A stretch of 64,000 nt of DNA, from assembly GCA_023053545.1 (NCBI GenBank), contig JAKZAN010000054.1:1-64000 (forward strand), written 5' to 3'. The notes beneath the pieces are model-generated. The model was not told the DNA's origin. It did no database searches and worked only from the letters and a program-made list of their open reading frames with translations. Shown here piece by piece: positions 1 to 8,944 of this stretch. Position 1 is the first letter of the stretch; every line of letters starts with the position of its first letter. The DNA is from Lepidurus packardi (Eukaryota; Arthropoda; Branchiopoda; Notostraca; Triopsidae). Made by a program: the position numbers and the translations under genes.

Positions 1-134
1 GTTTTTAAGTGTATTTGCCAGTTTCCGGTTTTTTTTATGTTGTTGTCTTTGAAGTAGTTATTGACACGAGAATTCAATGTTCTAAAGAATTTTAAGGTGT
101 CATTTTTGGAGAAAGTGGGTGTTGTAGCATTCAT
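1..134 (-). CDS. Fatty acid desaturase-like protein, N-terminal fragment (partial)
   Basis: A minus-strand reading frame starts with ATG at 134 and runs off the left edge, giving about 44 codons. The visible N-terminus begins MNATTPTFSKND and continues with a basic stretch including NNYFKDNNIKKTGNW. I recognise this as resembling the N-terminus of flavobacterial acyl-CoA/fatty acid desaturases, which often lie next to rsmG. No catalytic histidine box is in view, so the assignment rests only on N-terminal similarity from memory. It is divergent from rsmG. It could be another soluble-headed membrane enzyme. Confidence 0.5.
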   Translation of the reverse strand, partial: MNATTPTFSKNDTLKFFRTLNSRVNNYFKDNNIKKTGNWQIHLK

Positions 135-224
135 AATTATAATCGACTTTAGGTCTTCTTTTGCAAATGTAATTAATAATGTTTTAAACGAATTAAAACA
201 AAGAAAATTTCGTTTCTAAAATGC

Positions 225-232
225 TACTTTTG
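225..232 (+). promoter_or_regulatory. -7 promoter box of rsmG (TACTTTTG)
   Basis: TACTTTTG matches the Bacteroidota -7 consensus TAnnTTTG. It lies 15 bases before the ATG at 248 and overlaps the longer in-frame ATG at 221, so the message would start near 237. This argues that 248, not 221, is the real rsmG start. Confidence 0.65.
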
Positions 233-247
233 CTAAAAATTTCCCAA

Positions 248-877
248 ATGGAAGAGATTCTCAAACAGTTTCCGTTGCTTACAGAAACGCAGATTGCACA
301 ATTTGTCCAATTGAAATCGTTATATGAAGATTGGAATGCAAAGATCAATGTGATTTCGCGCAAGGACATTGAGTCGCTTTATGTGAAGCACGTTTTGCAT
401 TCACTTGCAATAGCAAAAGTGCAGCCATTTGAGCCTGGCACTTATGTTTTGGACGTGGGCACAGGTGGTGGATTTCCTGGTATTCCACTGGCAATTTTAT
501 TTCCTGAAACAAGGTTTTATTTGATTGATGTTATTCTCAAAAAGATTACCGTTGTGAAAGCGGTGGCGGAAGCATTGGGCTTGAAAAATGTGAAAGCAGA
601 GCAAATTCGTGCTGAAAATGTGAAGGGCGATTTCGATTTTATCGTGAGCCGTGCTGTTACAAATATGCCTGATTTTGTGGTGTGGATTAAGGATAAAATA
701 AAGAAGCAGCAAAAACATGAGCTTAAAAATGGCATCTTATATTTGAAAGGCGGCGACCTAACAGAAGAGCTGAAAGATTTTCCGAAGGCAACCGAATATC
801 CAATTGCGGAAATCTTTGCCGACGAATTTTTTGAAACAAAGAAGGTTGTGCATTTGCCCCTAAAATATAAAGCATAA
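248..877 (+). CDS. rsmG: 16S rRNA (guanine527-N7)-methyltransferase RsmG
   Basis: RsmG (GidB) methylates N7 of G527 in 16S rRNA using S-adenosylmethionine. The protein has the family N-terminus (MEEILKQFP) and the glycine-rich SAM-binding motif VLDVGTGGGFPG around residues 67-78. VSRAV (about residue 134) is the conserved segment near the active site. About 209 residues is the normal family size. The longest frame begins at 221, but the promoter box at 225-232 and the family N-terminus favour ATG 248. It is a single gene, ended by a strong hairpin shared with convergent pruA. Confidence 0.93.
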   Translation: MEEILKQFPLLTETQIAQFVQLKSLYEDWNAKINVISRKDIESLYVKHVLHSLAIAKVQPFEPGTYVLDVGTGGGFPGIPLAILFPETRFYLIDVILKKITVVKAVAEALGLKNVKAEQIRAENVKGDFDFIVSRAVTNMPDFVVWIKDKIKKQQKHELKNGILYLKGGDLTEELKDFPKATEYPIAEIFADEFFETKKVVHLPLKYKA

Positions 878-907
878 AAAATCCCGCTCTGAGCGGGATT
901 TTTGTTT
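878..907. terminator. Bidirectional intrinsic terminator between rsmG and pruA
   Basis: A perfect 11-bp hairpin AAAATCCCGCT / AGCGGGATTTT with a 3-base loop is followed by T-runs on the plus strand and preceded by A-runs. It sits between convergent genes and can serve both. Confidence 0.85.
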
Positions 908-912
908 TTAAC

Positions 913-2541
913 CTATTCTCCTAAAAAAGGATATCTATAGTCTGTTGGTGTTACAAAAGTTTCTTTGATTGTTCTTGGAGAACACCATCTTAGCAGATTT
1001 AACGCAGATCCTGCTTTGTCATTCGTTCCTGAAGCACGTGCGCCGCCAAAAGGCTGCATGCCCACAACCGCACCAGTTGGTTTGTCGTTAATGTAGAAAT
1101 TACCAGCTGCGTTTTTTAGCTTTTCTGTAGCTTCAGCAATTGCGTAGCGGTCTCTCGAAAATATGGCTCCAGTAAGCGCGTACTCAGAGGTTCCGTCAAC
1201 AAGTGCCAAAGTCTCGTTCCACTTGTTGTCGTCATACACAAAAATGGCAATTACAGGCCCGAACAATTCGGTGCACATAATTTCGTAATTTGGATTCGTA
1301 GTCACAATCACGGTTGGTTCTATGAAATAACCTTTCGACTTGTCATAATTTCCGCCTACGATAATTTCGGCATCTGAATCTTTTTTGGCTTGGTCAATGT
1401 ATTTTGCCAATTTATCGAAAGATCCTTCGTGGATTACGGCCGTTATGAAATTGCCAAAATCTTCTGGACTTCCCATTTTTAGTGATTTAACATCACGAAT
1501 CAACTGTTCTTTAACAGCAGGCCAGATGCTTTCTGGGATATAAGCTCGCGATGCTGCCGAGCATTTTTGTCCTTGAAATTCGAAAGCGCCACGTACAATA
1601 CCAGTTGCAACTTGCGCTACATCTGCACTTGGGTGCGCCACGATGAAATCTTTTCCACCCGTTTCCCCGACAATTCTTGGGTAGGTTTTATAATGGTGGA
1701 TGTTTGTGCCGATTTTAGCCCAAATATCTTTGAATACATGCGTTGAGCCTGTAAAGTGAACACCAGCAAAATCGCGACTTGCCAAAACAGTATCGGTAAC
1801 CATTAAAGCATCACCAAAAACAACGTTGATAACGCCATCCGGCAAACCAGCTTCTTTGAAAATATCGATTATAATTTTTGCTGAGAATACTTGGCTATCG
1901 CTTGGCTTCCAGATCACTACATTCCCCATCATGGCAGCGCTAGCAGGAAGATTTGCAGCAATCGCTGTGAAGTTGAAAGGCGTAATTGCATACACGAACC
2001 CTTCTAAGGGACGGTACTCCAAACGGTTCCAAACGCCAGAATCAGATTTTGGTTGGTCAGCATAAATCTGCGCCATAAATTCTACGTTATATCGCAAGAA
2101 GTCGATTAGTTCGCAAGAAGCGTCGATTTCTGCTTGGAAGATATTTTTTGATTGTGCAATCATTGTCGCAGCATTAATTCTAGCGCGATAAGGACCTGCG
2201 ATCAATTCAGCTGCTTTTAAGAAAATAGCGGCACGTTGTTCCCATGCTAAATTTTCCCAGTCTTTTTTTGCTTTCAGTGATTCGGCGATTGCCAATTCGA
2301 CATGAGACTTCTCTGCCAAATGATAGGTTCCAACTACATGCTGGTGGTCATGCGGCGCCGTCATGTTTCGGGTGTTGCCCGTTCTTATTTCTTGGTTGCC
2401 AATGTATAGCGGAACGTCAATTTTCTCATTCCACATTTTTTTATATGCTGCTAAAACGGCTGCCTTTTCGGGTGAATTTGGGGCATACGATTTTACTGGT
2501 TCGTTTACCGCTTTCGGTACGTTGAAAAATCCTTTAAGCAT
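913..2541 (-). CDS. pruA: L-glutamate gamma-semialdehyde dehydrogenase (1-pyrroline-5-carboxylate dehydrogenase)
   Basis: NAD-dependent oxidation of glutamate semialdehyde (from pyrroline-5-carboxylate) to glutamate, the second step of proline catabolism. The 542-residue protein is an aldehyde dehydrogenase: TPFNFTAIAANLPA (about 187-200), the catalytic glutamate in GETGGKDF (E293) and the nucleophilic cysteine in GQKCSAASR (C327). Length and motifs match the stand-alone P5C dehydrogenase group 1, not the bifunctional PutA. No proline dehydrogenase gene is adjacent in this window. It has its own promoter box at 2593-2600 and a shared terminator downstream. Confidence 0.95.
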   Translation of the reverse strand: MLKGFFNVPKAVNEPVKSYAPNSPEKAAVLAAYKKMWNEKIDVPLYIGNQEIRTGNTRNMTAPHDHQHVVGTYHLAEKSHVELAIAESLKAKKDWENLAWEQRAAIFLKAAELIAGPYRARINAATMIAQSKNIFQAEIDASCELIDFLRYNVEFMAQIYADQPKSDSGVWNRLEYRPLEGFVYAITPFNFTAIAANLPASAAMMGNVVIWKPSDSQVFSAKIIIDIFKEAGLPDGVINVVFGDALMVTDTVLASRDFAGVHFTGSTHVFKDIWAKIGTNIHHYKTYPRIVGETGGKDFIVAHPSADVAQVATGIVRGAFEFQGQKCSAASRAYIPESIWPAVKEQLIRDVKSLKMGSPEDFGNFITAVIHEGSFDKLAKYIDQAKKDSDAEIIVGGNYDKSKGYFIEPTVIVTTNPNYEIMCTELFGPVIAIFVYDDNKWNETLALVDGTSEYALTGAIFSRDRYAIAEATEKLKNAAGNFYINDKPTGAVVGMQPFGGARASGTNDKAGSALNLLRWCSPRTIKETFVTPTDYRYPFLGE

Positions 2542-2592
2542 GTTGTTCTGTTTTTAGTTTTCTAGTTCGTAATGAATACTATAATATGTTTG

Positions 2593-2600
2593 CAAAAGTA
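2593..2600 (-). promoter_or_regulatory. -7 promoter box of pruA (TACTTTTG on minus strand)
   Basis: CAAAAGTA on the plus strand reads TACTTTTG on the minus strand, an exact TAnnTTTG match about 50 bases upstream of the pruA ATG. Confidence 0.6.
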
Positions 2601-2738
2601 CGAAGAGTGTTTCAATAATAGACAAAACCAAATCGAAAAAGGGGGGATTCTGAAAGTGCCTTAACAAAAGTTAAACTTCCTCTAAATTATTTTTATATCC
2701 ATAACCTAGATTGTAGTTTTAGCCAAACTGTCGTCCCT

Positions 2739-3779
2739 ATGAAAATCCCTTTGCTAGCCTTTAATGATCGTGGAATTTATTGCCATCAAGCGGATGTTTA
2801 CTTGGATCCGTGGCGACCGGTTGCCAATGCCATTATCACACATGGACATTCTGATCACGCAAGATTTGGGCATCAAAATTATATTACACATCATTATTCT
2901 GTTCCGATTTTAAAACACAGATTGGGCATTTCCAATGTAACAGGCAAAGAATGGGGCGAGGCCTTCACCATTAATGGCGTGCAGTTTTCATTATTTCCAG
3001 CCGGACATATCGTTGGAAGTTCGCAGGTTCGAGTTGAATATAAAGGTGAGATCTGGGTTTTTACGGGCGATTATAAGGTAGAAGATGACGGTTTGTCTGT
3101 GCCCTACGAGCCGATAAAATGCCACACATTTATTACGGAATGCACCTTCGGATTACCTGCTTTTAAATGGCTTCCACAAAATGAAGTCATGGCCGATATC
3201 AACAATTGGTGGGCTCAGAATAGATCTGACGGCAATACTTCCGTGCTTTTCGGATATTCACTTGGTAAGGCGCAGCGATTGTTGAAATATTTAAATACAG
3301 AAATTGGAACTATTTATACACATGGCGCTATCGAAAACATGACTGCTGTCTTGAGGCCGATAATCGACTTGCCGCCTACAACTTTAATTACCAAAGAAAC
3401 CACCAAAGAAGCGCTTCTTGGCAATATTATTCTGGCACCACCAAGTGCGCACGGTACGCCGTGGCTTCGAAAAATGAATCCGTATGTTACGGCAACAGCA
3501 AGTGGGTGGATGGCTTTTCGAGGTGCGCGACGACGACGTGCTGTGGATAAGGGATTCGTTTTGAGCGATCATTGCGATTGGCAAGGTCTATTAGAAAGCA
3601 TCAAAGCAACCGGCGCCGAATGTGTTATTTCGACCCACGGATATTCAGATATTTTTTCTAAATACTTGCGTGAAATCGGATTGGATGCCAGAACGGCGAA
3701 AACGCAGTATGAGGGCGAAGCTGTGGAAATGCCGGGTGATAATGCCGGTTTAGAACAATCTTTAGAAATCGACCAATGA
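2739..3779 (+). CDS. Ligase-associated DNA exonuclease (metallo-beta-lactamase fold)
   Basis: A 346-residue beta-CASP/MBL-fold nuclease of the DNA ligase-associated exonuclease family (Exo of the Lhr-Core/LigB repair cluster; older label: mRNA 3'-end processing factor). The zinc motif HGHSDH is at residues 35-40, with further metal/active-site motifs AGHIVGS (about 89-95), FTGDYK (about 109-114) and SDHCDW near 278. It is the first gene of a four-gene operon; its stop overlaps the ligase start by 4 bp. The substrate is DNA ends by family inference. A poor -7 match (TAGTTTTA) lies near 2715. Confidence 0.9.
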   Translation: MKIPLLAFNDRGIYCHQADVYLDPWRPVANAIITHGHSDHARFGHQNYITHHYSVPILKHRLGISNVTGKEWGEAFTINGVQFSLFPAGHIVGSSQVRVEYKGEIWVFTGDYKVEDDGLSVPYEPIKCHTFITECTFGLPAFKWLPQNEVMADINNWWAQNRSDGNTSVLFGYSLGKAQRLLKYLNTEIGTIYTHGAIENMTAVLRPIIDLPPTTLITKETTKEALLGNIILAPPSAHGTPWLRKMNPYVTATASGWMAFRGARRRRAVDKGFVLSDHCDWQGLLESIKATGAECVISTHGYSDIFSKYLREIGLDARTAKTQYEGEAVEMPGDNAGLEQSLEIDQ

Positions 3780-5377
3780 AACATTTTGCCGCATTAATAA
3801 AGACTTTGGATAGCTCCAATAGAACATCAATTAAGGTGCAAGCCTTGACTGATTATTTTTTGCGCGCTGGCGATTCAGATAAAGTATGGACAATCGCATT
3901 ATTATCGCATCGCAGACCGCCGCGCCCGGTGAACACTACTTTATTGCGGCTTTGGGCGACTGAACTGGCAGAAATTCCAAATTGGTTGTTTGAAGAATCG
4001 TATCACATTGTAGGCGATTTGGCTGAAACAATAGCATTGGTAATTCCAACTACGAAGGCGCATTCAGACCGATCATTAACAGAGTATCTGCAGGAGATGA
4101 TTGCCCTTAAAAAGAAATCTGACGAAGAAAAGAGGGCTTACTTGCATGAAAACTGGTTGGCGCTTAATTATTATGAACGATTCGTTTTTACCAAATTAAT
4201 TACGGGTAGCTTTAGAATCGGCGTAAGCCAAAAACTAATGACTCGCGCACTTTCAAAAGCAACAGGTATTGAGGAAGATTTATTGGCCTATAAACTGATG
4301 GGCAATTGGAATCCAGCTACTGTTACGTTTTCCGAATTAGTCATTGCCGAAACATCGAAAGAACATCAGTCGAGGCCTTTCCCTTTTTATCTGGCATATG
4401 CGCTGGAAGGCAGTTTGGAAAATTTAGGCGATTGCGCAGATTGGAGTGCGGAACACAAATGGGACGGCATTCGTTCGCAAATCATTATTCGAGACGATGC
4501 GGTTTTTGTTTGGAGTCGGGGCGAAGAGTTGGTAACCGATAAATACCCTGAATTTGAAATTTTTGTTGGGATTGTGCCAAATGGAACGGTGCTGGATGGT
4601 GAGATTTTGCCTTTTTATGACGGGAAAATCGGAAGTTTCAATGAACTTCAAACGCGCATTGGCCGAAAAGGCGTTTCTGCTGCTTTGCTTAAAAGCACAC
4701 CTGTTATTCTTAAGGCTTATGATTTGCTAGAATGGGAAGGCCGCGACGTTCGGATGCTGCCTTTTGAAGAAAGACGTGTTTTATTGGAAAGTTTATACCA
4801 ATCGATACAAAACAAAAATATCCCATTCCATTTGTCTGAACGTATAACTTTTTCATGTTGGGATGATGCCGTCTTGGAACGCGAAAGGGCACGTGAAGTG
4901 AATAGCGAAGGATTGATGTTTAAACGGAAAGATTCGCCCTATTTGGTAGGTCGGAAAAAAGGCGATTGGTGGAAGTGGAAACTAGAGCCACTAATAATTG
5001 ATGCGGTTTTGACATATGCGATGCGCGGACATGGGCGCCGGTCGACATTATTTACAGATTATACTTTTGCTTTATGGCAGACTAAACCTGATGGCGAACG
5101 TGAATTGGTTACGTTTGCCAAAGCTTATTCGGGACTGACAGATGCTGAATTTAGAATGGTTGATGACTTCATCAAAAAAAATACTTTAGAAAAATTTGGG
5201 CCTGTTCGAAGTGTCGTGCCCCAACTTGTTTTCGAAATTGGTTTTGAGGGAGTAGCGTTATCCAAGCGTCATAAAAGCGGTATTGCCACGCGGTTTCCAA
5301 GGATTTTGCGTTGGCGAACCGACAAGAAAATTATAGATGCAAACTCGATTGACGATTTAAAAAACCTAATCCAATGA
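3776..5377 (+). CDS. ATP-dependent DNA ligase (ligase-associated repair cluster)
   Basis: An ATP-dependent DNA ligase of 533 residues that seals nicks through a lysine-AMP intermediate. The adenylation lysine is K228 in HKWDGIR (motif I); LDGEIL (about 274) is motif III, EGLMFKRK (about 380) motif IV and WWKWK (about 400) motif V. The N-terminal 200 residues are the helical DNA-binding domain, and the C-terminal third is the OB fold. It is distinct from the NAD-dependent LigA that carries out replication. It overlaps the exonuclease and helicase genes by 4 bp each, so translation is probably coupled. Role in repair is inferred from cluster membership. Confidence 0.92.
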   Translation: MKHFAALIKTLDSSNRTSIKVQALTDYFLRAGDSDKVWTIALLSHRRPPRPVNTTLLRLWATELAEIPNWLFEESYHIVGDLAETIALVIPTTKAHSDRSLTEYLQEMIALKKKSDEEKRAYLHENWLALNYYERFVFTKLITGSFRIGVSQKLMTRALSKATGIEEDLLAYKLMGNWNPATVTFSELVIAETSKEHQSRPFPFYLAYALEGSLENLGDCADWSAEHKWDGIRSQIIIRDDAVFVWSRGEELVTDKYPEFEIFVGIVPNGTVLDGEILPFYDGKIGSFNELQTRIGRKGVSAALLKSTPVILKAYDLLEWEGRDVRMLPFEERRVLLESLYQSIQNKNIPFHLSERITFSCWDDAVLERERAREVNSEGLMFKRKDSPYLVGRKKGDWWKWKLEPLIIDAVLTYAMRGHGRRSTLFTDYTFALWQTKPDGERELVTFAKAYSGLTDAEFRMVDDFIKKNTLEKFGPVRSVVPQLVFEIGFEGVALSKRHKSGIATRFPRILRWRTDKKIIDANSIDDLKNLIQ

Positions 5378-7839
5378 CAAGTCGTGAAACATTATTCAAG
5401 TTGGCCGACGACTGGTTTGAAACCCAACATTGGAGGCCTTTTCCGTTTCAAAGACAAACTTGGACAGCATTTTTACAAGGCAAAAATGGCCTCTTGAATG
5501 CGCCAACAGGCAGTGGCAAAACGTATGCCTTGTGGATTCCGATTGTTTTGGATTATATCCGCAAGAATCCCGATTATCGGAATAAGCACAAACCAGGATT
5601 AAAGGCAATTTGGATTACGCCGTTGCGCGCGCTTTCGGTAGAAATTAAGCAAGCAGCGGAGCGAGTAGCAACTGATTTTGGCACACAAATGACCGTTGGC
5701 ATTAGGTCTGGAGATACGACGCAAGCAGAACGAACAAAGCAAAAGGACAAAATGCCAGATTTGCTCATCACAACGCCCGAAAGTTTGCAATTGCTTCTGG
5801 CTACCAAAGGTTATGATAAGATTTTTAAGAATTGCGATGCGGTTATAATTGACGAATGGCACGAACTTTTGGGTACGAAACGGGGCGTGCAAACAGAATT
5901 GGGATTGTCAAGACTAAAGACAATTGCGCCTCAAATGAAAATTTGGGGAATTTCTGCTACAATTGGAAATTTGCCACAAGCCATGGAAGTGTTATTGGGG
6001 CCAAAATCGGCGGCGCTTCAAAACTCGGAATTAATTCGCGCCAAAATCGATAAAAAAATAAAAGTCATTTCAATCATCCCGCAAGTAATGGAAACCTATC
6101 CTTGGCGTGGGCATATGGGCTTGCATTTAATCGACGAGGTTGCAAAAATTGTTCGGAAAAGCAGAACGACATTAATTTTCACAAATGTCAGATCGGCGTG
6201 CGAAATTTGGTTTCAACGCTTATTAGAAGCCTATCCAGAATTTGCTGGCGAAATGGCGATGCACCATTCGAGCATTAGCCGGGAAACACGGTTGTGGGTG
6301 GAGCAAGCCATTCGTAACGAGCAATTGAAAGTAGTTGTATGCACTTCTAGTTTGGATTTGGGTGTTGATTTTGCACCAGTGGAATCTATAATTCAAATTG
6401 GCGGGCCCAAGGGCGTTGCGCGTTTTTTGCAACGGGCAGGGCGAAGCGGGCATCAACCGGGAAAAGAAAGTGTGGTTTACTTCTTAGCCACCCATGCCAT
6501 TGAGTTGCTGGAAGCTTCAGCCTTGAAGAAAGCGGCTAAAAATGCAGTTGTTGAGGATCGCATTCCTTATTTGAATAGTTGGGACGTGTTGGTGCAGTAT
6601 CTAAATACGCTAGCTGTTTCTGATGGATTTTTCCCAAAAGAAATTTACGAAGAAATAAAGCAAACGTTCTGTTTCCAATTTATTAACGATTCAGATTGGC
6701 AATGGATTTTGAAGTTTATTGTTAATGGAAGCCAGTCGTTAGATGCCTATGATGAGTATAAGAAAGTCGAAATTGATTTAGATGGAAAGTATGCCATTCA
6801 TAATCGTGCGACTGCTTTGCACCATCGCATGCAAATTGGCACAATTGTAGGCGATGCCGTGCTGAATGTTAAGTATGTTTCAGGTGGGTATATTGGAACA
6901 ATCGAAGAGTTTTTTATTGCAAAGTTAAGTCCAGGCGACATTTTTGTTTTCGCTGGTAAAAAACTGGAGTTGTATAAAGTTAAGAATATGCAGGTTTTGG
7001 TGAAGCATGCAGAAAGAGGCAAGCCCACACATCATGCCAGTTGGATGGGCGGCCGCCTTACGCTATCGGCACAAATGAGCCAGTTGCTTCGTGAGGAATT
7101 ATATGCCGCGAACACAACAAACGACACGCCGGAATTGAAAGCCCTGGCAGGTATTTTTAAGAAACAACGCGAGGAATCAATTGTGCCAAGCGACAATCAG
7201 TTTTTAATCGAAACGTTCAAAACCAGAGAAGGATTTCATTCGATTTTTTACCCATTCGAAGGGCGTTTTGTTCATGAAGCTTTGGCAAGTTTATTGGCAC
7301 TTCGTATTAGTTTGCTGTCGCCAATTACATTTTCGTTGGCTTATAATGATTACGGTTTTGAGCTGTTGTCTGACCAAGAAATTGACATGCAACAAGTTTT
7401 GGATAATAATCTATTTTCCACTGCGCACTTGCATGCTGATTTGCAACGAAGTTTGAATTCGACCGAAATGGCGCGTCGTAAATTTCGAGATATTGCCGTA
7501 ATTTCGGGGCTGGTTTTCACAGGATATCCAGGAAAAATAATGAAGACGAAACATCTTCAGGGCAGTTCACAATTGCTTTTTGAAGTATTTCGGGATTACG
7601 AACCTGATAATTTATTGTTTCAGCAATCTTATCGGGAAACGTTTGAGCACCAGTTAGAAGAAGGGCGACTTTTGCAAGCATTGGAGCGAATTGGTAGCCA
7701 AGAAATTGTTTGGAAATCTTGCAGGAAACCAACGCCGTTTAGTTTTCCGATCATTACCGATCGATTGCGTGAAAAATTATCAAGCGAAAAATTATCGGAA
7801 CGAATTAAGCGAATGACCGCGCAGTATATGAAAGAATGA
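5374..7839 (+). CDS. Ligase-associated DEXH-box DNA helicase (Lhr-Core type)
   Basis: A superfamily 2 helicase of 821 residues, like the Lhr-Core proteins that translocate on single-stranded DNA. Visible motifs: Walker A APTGSGKT (43-50), DEWH box (160-163), SAT (194-196), and motif VI QRAGRSGH (353-360). The C-terminal half carries the winged-helix and Lhr-specific core. Its length fits Lhr-Core, not full-length Lhr (about 1500). It is third in the exo-lig-lhr-mpe operon, with 4-bp overlaps on both sides. Activity is inferred from the family; no substrate can be read from sequence. Confidence 0.92.
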   Translation: MTSRETLFKLADDWFETQHWRPFPFQRQTWTAFLQGKNGLLNAPTGSGKTYALWIPIVLDYIRKNPDYRNKHKPGLKAIWITPLRALSVEIKQAAERVATDFGTQMTVGIRSGDTTQAERTKQKDKMPDLLITTPESLQLLLATKGYDKIFKNCDAVIIDEWHELLGTKRGVQTELGLSRLKTIAPQMKIWGISATIGNLPQAMEVLLGPKSAALQNSELIRAKIDKKIKVISIIPQVMETYPWRGHMGLHLIDEVAKIVRKSRTTLIFTNVRSACEIWFQRLLEAYPEFAGEMAMHHSSISRETRLWVEQAIRNEQLKVVVCTSSLDLGVDFAPVESIIQIGGPKGVARFLQRAGRSGHQPGKESVVYFLATHAIELLEASALKKAAKNAVVEDRIPYLNSWDVLVQYLNTLAVSDGFFPKEIYEEIKQTFCFQFINDSDWQWILKFIVNGSQSLDAYDEYKKVEIDLDGKYAIHNRATALHHRMQIGTIVGDAVLNVKYVSGGYIGTIEEFFIAKLSPGDIFVFAGKKLELYKVKNMQVLVKHAERGKPTHHASWMGGRLTLSAQMSQLLREELYAANTTNDTPELKALAGIFKKQREESIVPSDNQFLIETFKTREGFHSIFYPFEGRFVHEALASLLALRISLLSPITFSLAYNDYGFELLSDQEIDMQQVLDNNLFSTAHLHADLQRSLNSTEMARRKFRDIAVISGLVFTGYPGKIMKTKHLQGSSQLLFEVFRDYEPDNLLFQQSYRETFEHQLEEGRLLQALERIGSQEIVWKSCRKPTPFSFPIITDRLREKLSSEKLSERIKRMTAQYMKE

Positions 7840-8474
7840 CACATACAATACAAATCAACAAACACGAGTTTATTCTGCACCCTTCAGGCTGTATTTATGA
7901 TCCAAAGCACGGATTGCTAATGATAGCTGATTTGCATTTGGGAAAGATAAGCCATTTTCGAAAGGCGGGTGTGGCGGTCCCAATTGAATCGATATCAGCT
8001 AACTTTATTAAATTGAATGGAATCATCTCGTTTTTTTCCCCGCAGAAAATAGTCTTTTTGGGCGATTTGTTTCATTCTGATTTAAATAATGAATGGGAAT
8101 TATTCAAGCTTTGGGTGCGGGAAATTTCCCTGAAAATTATACTTGTTGTAGGAAACCACGATGTGATTGATTTGGATTATTATCAAGCCATCGGAGTCGA
8201 AACGGTTACAAAAGTTGTATATGATGGTTTTTTATTGACGCACTACCCAACTATCGATGAAGAGATGTTTAATTTTTCTGGGCATATTCATCCCGCGGTT
8301 CGGCTTCGTGGCACTGGCAGGCAATGGCTAACATTGCCGTGCTTTTTTCACAAACCCAACCAATTGATTTTGCCTGCTTTTGGAAAATTCACAGGGAAAT
8401 ACGTCTTGCAGCCTTCTGAACAAGATTGTATTTATGCAGTTACAAACGACGAGGTTTTAGTGGTTTGTGGTTAA
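7836..8474 (+). CDS. pdeM: Ligase-associated DNA damage response endonuclease PdeM (metallophosphoesterase)
   Basis: A binuclear metallophosphoesterase of 212 residues. Metal-binding motifs appear in canonical order: DLHLG (D32, H34), GDLFHS (D77), GNHD (107-109), H136 in THYP and GHIH (149-152). The best-studied relative, Pseudomonas putida MPE, is a manganese-dependent endonuclease encoded with ligase, exonuclease and Lhr. This is the last gene of the operon; its stop overlaps the stop of convergent apaG by 4 bp, with no separate terminator visible. Confidence 0.9.
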   Translation: MTHTIQINKHEFILHPSGCIYDPKHGLLMIADLHLGKISHFRKAGVAVPIESISANFIKLNGIISFFSPQKIVFLGDLFHSDLNNEWELFKLWVREISLKIILVVGNHDVIDLDYYQAIGVETVTKVVYDGFLLTHYPTIDEEMFNFSGHIHPAVRLRGTGRQWLTLPCFFHKPNQLILPAFGKFTGKYVLQPSEQDCIYAVTNDEVLVVCG

Positions 8475-8857
8475 TTTAGGGCAAAAGGTGCACTCAGTTT
8501 GAATACTGGCACAATTACCTTAAATTTTTTTGTTGTCGTAAAATTGATCATATTGAAATGCCCTTTCATGGCACCGAAGGAAGAGTTTAGCAAACATCCA
8601 GAACTATAAGTGTGCGCTTCGCCGGGCTTAAGAACCGGTTTTTTGCCAATTACACCTTCGCCATCTACGACTTCCATCTCGTTTAGAGAATCAAAAATTT
8701 CCCAGTGGCGACTAACTAATTGGACAGAATCTTTGCTGTGGTTTTCGATAGTAATTTCATAACTGAAGGCATAATGAATCTTATAATTTCGAAAGTAAGT
8801 GCCTTCAAAACTAGTTAATACTGAAATTTTTATGCCTCTTGTAATTTGCGATACCAT
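8471..8857 (-). CDS. apaG: ApaG-domain protein
   Basis: A 128-residue single-domain ApaG protein with a fibronectin-III-like beta-sandwich fold. Recognisable family features are YAFSYEITIENHS near residue 30, VQLVSRHWEI near 45, GEGVIGKKPVLKPGEAHTY around 64-84 and MKGHF near 98. ApaG has been linked genetically to Co2+/Mg2+ resistance in enterobacteria, but its biochemical role is not settled. It has its own promoter box at 8892-8899 and meets pdeM tail to tail. Confidence 0.92.
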   Translation of the reverse strand: MVSQITRGIKISVLTSFEGTYFRNYKIHYAFSYEITIENHSKDSVQLVSRHWEIFDSLNEMEVVDGEGVIGKKPVLKPGEAHTYSSGCLLNSSFGAMKGHFNMINFTTTKKFKVIVPVFKLSAPFALN

Positions 8858-8891
8858 ATGATAGGGTAATATCTGCGGAGCGTTAGTACTA

Positions 8892-8899
8892 CAAATTTA
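8892..8899 (-). promoter_or_regulatory. -7 promoter box of apaG (TAAATTTG on minus strand)
   Basis: Plus-strand CAAATTTA is TAAATTTG on the minus strand, an exact TAnnTTTG match about 35 bases upstream of the apaG ATG. Confidence 0.55.
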
Positions 8900-8944
8900 T
8901 TGAATTATGTCGCAAAGTGAGCATGAATGATTGTTAAATTTGGA

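Noticed and set aside
2739..8474. New anti-phage defence operon (nuclease, ligase, helicase, phosphoesterase)
   Set aside because: The four genes match the known ligase-associated DNA repair cluster one for one; no defence-island neighbours are present.
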